Shown: positions 60,691 to 64,000 of the stretch, piece after piece
Numbering within the stretch: the stretch's first letter is position 1
How the letters are laid out: each line of letters opens with the position of its first letter
NCBI GenBank assembly: GCA_964460035.1
Contig: CAYWPG010000001.1
Location: 229,568-293,567 of the forward strand
Reading direction: 5' to 3'
From: CAYWPG01 sp964460035
GTDB taxonomy: Bacteria > Pseudomonadota > Gammaproteobacteria > Nitrococcales > AK92
DNA length: 64,000 nt
Notes under the pieces: generated by a model
What the model was told of the DNA's origin: nothing
Database searches by the model: none
What the model saw: only the letters and a program-made list of their open reading frames with translations
Program-made: the position numbers and the translations under genes

Positions 60691-63600
60691 GCCGCGAGCA
60701 GGCTATCGCGCAGGCTACGCCCTTAAGCTCGCCAACGCGGGTTGTATTCAAGGGATTGTCCGAGCGGCGCATGAAGGTCGAGCTGCGTTATGCGGATACC
60801 CAGGGCGGGGACTACGCAATTCCCTTGGCCATGGATGTGGAGTCGCACGATTACGACTCCTTGGGCCGGATGGAGTGGGAGCACGTCCTGGTGCCGCTGT
60901 CCTTGCGCCGGTATGCCACACCCAAGCTCGATACCGGAGAGAGTGTCAGCTTGGCTACCGGAGGCTTTGTTTACGTTTTCCGCGATGGGCACCTGTGGCG
61001 CGAGCTCAAGGTCGTCGCCTATGGCGCGTTGGCCGACGTCAACCTGGCTCGCGAAAAAGGAAAGGATGTGCGGCAGGCCACTGTGAGAGCGGATACCGTG
61101 CTGCTGGTTCCCTACTTGCTCAAGAACGAGCAGCCGCAGATAGAGATTTGCTACAGCCCGGTGCAGTGGTCGTGGGCGCGAATTCAAGCCATGGGCGGCA
61201 TGGCAGCCGACGATCCGCGTCTTGCGGTGGAGTCGGAGGTGAAGGTCGCGCCGGGTGCCGATACCGATGAGGCTCGCGAACTGCGCCGCTTGCGAATGCA
61301 GCGGGTCGATATCGAGCACGACAAGGCGTACTTCCATCGCCCCTATTTGAAGGCACCAAGGGGTGTGACAAGTAATTCCGCCGAGGATTCGCACGTTGCG
61401 GATGTGAGTGCGCCGGGCGAGTACCGACTTACTTATTACCTGTTCGATCCGATCGGCGTCGCCGAGGGGCTGAAAAGGTGGCATCGAGACCGCGTGCAGG
61501 ATCTGGAGGTTCTGGTACATAGCTTGCAGGACGGCGAGTACACCCTGGCCAAGCTCATTCGTTCGTTGCTGATAGCGGAGCAGTGCCAGCGCCGGGGGCA
61601 GTCAGTGCCAGCCGACGAGAAGGAAGTGGAGCGGCTGTGGCCGGAGCTCTATGCCCAGCTTAGCCGGGGCGGCGACGCCGCCTCGGGAACGGTGGCATCC
61701 AGCATCAATTTCAGACGGCTCAATGAAGTGTTGGAGGGCTGGGGGAAAGTAGAGCGCGAGATCGCCGAGAATCTGCAGCAAACCGGAATAGAGCTGGTCG
61801 AGTGGATGCACGGCCAGGAAGAAGAGCGTGGCACGCGCTTCGAAACAGCGCTGCAGGACTATTTCTTCGGCCAGGAGAGCTGCCCCGAGCGAATGGCGGC
61901 GGGGGTATCCCTATGGCTGTCGCTAGTGGAATACCTCGAATTCCCGGCCGGACGCGAGTACCTGCAACGCCTGGCTGATACGGGCTCGCCCGGCCTGTTC
62001 GATACGCTTACCAACCCGCCATCGCAACTAGTTGACTGCCTGCGCGGCTGGGAAGACGGCGAGCTGCGTCTGCACGCCGATCACGAGGCGGTGCGGGCCC
62101 TGCATCCGCAGACCGTAACGGACCTGCTCACCAAGGCCGGCACCGCGGTCAGCTCCCTGGTCGACTTGTTCATAGCTGTCAAAGCCTCGCAGGGCATCGC
62201 CGGTTTAGAGTGGCTGGCAGGGTTGATCCAGCGCCTGCTGGGCAGGGAGACCGAAGCGGTAACCCTGAGCGTGCTGGAAGCCCTGCGTCTGAAAGTCTAC
62301 CTGTCCGTGAACTTCCGCACCGGCCTAGTGCAGCCTGTTCTGACGGTTAAGCAGTACACGACAATGATTCGCGAGCTGAAAGATGTGCGGGTACCGCAGA
62401 TACGCATTGCCGGTGCCGATCCCGCCGACACTGCGGCCAAGCTGAAGAGCGGAGGCAAGTACAAGGCGCTCGTGGGTGCGCTGGGGGCGGTGCACTTGGC
62501 GAATGTGGTAGCGGCGTTGGGCAAGGTCCTGGCCGAACGAGACATGCGGGGGTGGGATGTCGCGGTGGCGGGCGCTGCCACCGCGGCAGCCGCGGCCTTC
62601 TTCGCAGAAACGGTGCAGCCACTAGTGCTGGCGCGCTATGAGAAGGCCAACGCCGCGCTTAGGAGCAGTCACCACACGCTGCGGAGCACAGAGGCGGCAG
62701 TGGCGGCCGTGCCGCTCTGGGAACGGCAAATAGCGAGAAGTGCTGCTCTGAGGGCCCAAGTGGTGGTTCTAGGGAGCACTGTTCGAGCGGGCGTATTCGG
62801 TGTTGCGAAGCTGGCTGTTCAGATAATTATCCGGTATGGGAACGCGCTGGCGCTTCTCATTGAGGCTACGCTCTTTGGTCGCAACGCGGTCAAGGCATGG
62901 AAAGCCGGTAATTATGGCGCCGGTCTGGGTGCCTCGACTGGCTTGCTTGGCATCGGGCTGCTAGTCCTTAGGCTCCTCCTAGTAGGTAGAACCGCAGCCG
63001 CGGGGGCTGGTGCTGAGGTGATTGGTGTCGAGGTAATTGGTGTCGCGGCGAGCAGATTTGGGTTATGGGTTTCCTTAATACTGCTGGTGATCGGCACAGT
63101 GCTCGTCTTCGCAGGTGAGATTTATTGGCAATTATCGCAGTGCAGTGAATTAGAGAAGGTATTGCGGCATGGCTGGTTCGGCGTGCGCCCGTATGCCGAT
63201 GCCGATGTGCCGTTTCAACGGCCGGTGAGCGTGAGCTTTAACGGTAGCAGTCTATGGTTGCCGGGGCAGCTTTCCTTAGTGGATTTGGGACGGGAATTTG
63301 CCGCCATTATGCGGGTGCTGTGCGCTTTCGAACTGGACTTGGCTGCCGGTAAGGAGGCAAGGCCTGGTTCGCCCTGGTATTACTACGACTCATCGGCACA
63401 AGTGTCATGGGAAGAACTGCCACTGTGGCAAGGGCCCAAGCACATAATTATTTGCGGTACGGTCCTGCTAAGTAATGTCATTCCAGGAGCTACCATCGTC
63501 GAACCGGAAATTGTGGTCGGCAACTTTCCGGCGACATACCGCTTCGTGCTGGAACCGAAGCCGGGCGAGGCGAACACCGATATTTTGATAGCGGAGCCTT

Positions 63601-63893
63601 TGAGCGAAGTAGGCCGAGTGACGCGGGTGAATTACTATTGCCGAGTGCCAATACCGCGAGGAGTGCCGTTGGAAATGATGGAAACCAGGAACACCGTGGA
63701 GTTCAGGGTGTGGTTGGATGTCTTTGGCGATGGCCGGGTGCGCGTGCCGCTTGAGGGGGCGACAGTTTTACGGCGGAAGCTGGCACGGCTCAGCGGGCGC
63801 TTGCCAATGAGCATTGCCAACGTGGCTAACTTCGAGCGCCTGCGCGCACAGCATATGGAACGGCTGGAGAAAGCGCGCGATGCCGGTCTTTAG
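60687..63893 (+). CDS. Putative T6SS effector, VasX-like with C-terminal membrane segments
   Basis: A 1068-residue protein. The N-terminal part has ATGGFVYVFRDGHLWRELKV, like the entry segment of VasX/MIX-type effectors (R/xGYLYxY then W). The middle is mainly helical. Hydrophobic segments lie at about 625-660, 705-735, 740-780 and 790-815 (e.g. LWVSLILLVIGTVLVFAGEI), followed by about 250 soluble residues. This layout suits a pore-forming toxin. The ATG overlaps the PAAR-like stop. The last third is AT-richer and has different codon use, so the C-terminal part may have been exchanged. The toxin activity is inferred, not proven. Confidence 0.75.
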   Translation: MSREQAIAQATPLSSPTRVVFKGLSERRMKVELRYADTQGGDYAIPLAMDVESHDYDSLGRMEWEHVLVPLSLRRYATPKLDTGESVSLATGGFVYVFRDGHLWRELKVVAYGALADVNLAREKGKDVRQATVRADTVLLVPYLLKNEQPQIEICYSPVQWSWARIQAMGGMAADDPRLAVESEVKVAPGADTDEARELRRLRMQRVDIEHDKAYFHRPYLKAPRGVTSNSAEDSHVADVSAPGEYRLTYYLFDPIGVAEGLKRWHRDRVQDLEVLVHSLQDGEYTLAKLIRSLLIAEQCQRRGQSVPADEKEVERLWPELYAQLSRGGDAASGTVASSINFRRLNEVLEGWGKVEREIAENLQQTGIELVEWMHGQEEERGTRFETALQDYFFGQESCPERMAAGVSLWLSLVEYLEFPAGREYLQRLADTGSPGLFDTLTNPPSQLVDCLRGWEDGELRLHADHEAVRALHPQTVTDLLTKAGTAVSSLVDLFIAVKASQGIAGLEWLAGLIQRLLGRETEAVTLSVLEALRLKVYLSVNFRTGLVQPVLTVKQYTTMIRELKDVRVPQIRIAGADPADTAAKLKSGGKYKALVGALGAVHLANVVAALGKVLAERDMRGWDVAVAGAATAAAAAFFAETVQPLVLARYEKANAALRSSHHTLRSTEAAVAAVPLWERQIARSAALRAQVVVLGSTVRAGVFGVAKLAVQIIIRYGNALALLIEATLFGRNAVKAWKAGNYGAGLGASTGLLGIGLLVLRLLLVGRTAAAGAGAEVIGVEVIGVAASRFGLWVSLILLVIGTVLVFAGEIYWQLSQCSELEKVLRHGWFGVRPYADADVPFQRPVSVSFNGSSLWLPGQLSLVDLGREFAAIMRVLCAFELDLAAGKEARPGSPWYYYDSSAQVSWEELPLWQGPKHIIICGTVLLSNVIPGATIVEPEIVVGNFPATYRFVLEPKPGEANTDILIAEPLSEVGRVTRVNYYCRVPIPRGVPLEMMETRNTVEFRVWLDVFGDGRVRVPLEGATVLRRKLARLSGRLPMSIANVANFERLRAQHMERLEKARDAGL

Positions 63894-64000
63894 AAGCGGG
63901 GGATTAGGGCATAGGGCGGCGGCGAGGGACTTGCGCCGCGGCAGGTATCCGGTCTCGCCGGTGAACGATGAGTCAGTGCTGTGGTACATCACGCCCGAGG
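63880..64000 (+). CDS. Start of a gene overlapping the effector end (3' end outside window), candidate immunity or partner gene
   Basis: ATG at 63880 with GGAG ten bases upstream, overlapping the effector stop by 14 bases, and open to the window edge (MPVFRSGGLGHRAAARDLRR, then VNDESVLWYITPE). Position right after a putative pore-forming effector is where immunity genes lie. The 40 residues visible are too few to name a family or to see membrane segments. Confidence 0.5.
   Translation, partial: MPVFRSGGLGHRAAARDLRRGRYPVSPVNDESVLWYITPE

Overview
The window is high-GC DNA with dense operons and many start/stop overlaps. Its gene families (TruC, DUF5610, a complete proteobacterial type VI secretion system, and an ilvB-type leader peptide ending like E. 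coli IvbL) point to a gammaproteobacterium. A phasin, a wax ester synthase and a patatin phospholipase suggest a lipid-storing lifestyle like that of Alcanivorax, Nevskiales or similar groups. I cannot name the genus. No tRNA, rRNA, CRISPR array or intact insertion sequence was seen.

Left part (1-12 kb): the 3' end of a gene for a five-residue-repeat protein converges on a storage-lipid operon (phasin, WS/DGAT, patatin). Next come a HIT protein, a beta-lactamase-fold hydrolase, two small conserved-looking ORFs, an SDR/carboxymuconolactone-decarboxylase-family pair and a periplasmic rhodanese. A remarkable acetolactate synthase-like gene follows. It is preceded by a 30-codon leader with seven consecutive valine codons and an attenuator hairpin, yet its ThDP and metal motifs have been replaced and no ilvN follows it.

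Middle (12-35 kb): a hotdog thioesterase, a DUF5610 protein, a second HIT protein, a class V aminotransferase, a MarR/MFS efflux pair with an operator over the start codon, an outer membrane barrel, a PAS chemoreceptor, a duplicated secreted domain protein, VanZ-like, class III CoA-transferase and TruC genes. Then come a giant ATPase/BTAD regulator next to two secreted proteins, a NERD-helicase, and a WYL regulator. About 1.5 kb without a convincing gene separates the last two and looks like decayed accessory DNA.

Right part (35.5-64 kb): after an AT-rich leader with a good sigma70-type promoter lies a T6SS locus with all 13 core genes (tssJ-K-L-M, tagF, tssA-B-C, hcp, tssE-F-G-H, vgrG), headed by a TagH-like protein without an FHA domain. 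VgrG is followed by a loading and effector module: DUF6484, TIGR02270, DUF2169, a degenerate ketosynthase-fold protein, a DUF4150 PAAR-like tip, a 1068-residue putative pore-forming effector, and the start of an overlapping gene that runs off the window and is a candidate immunity gene.
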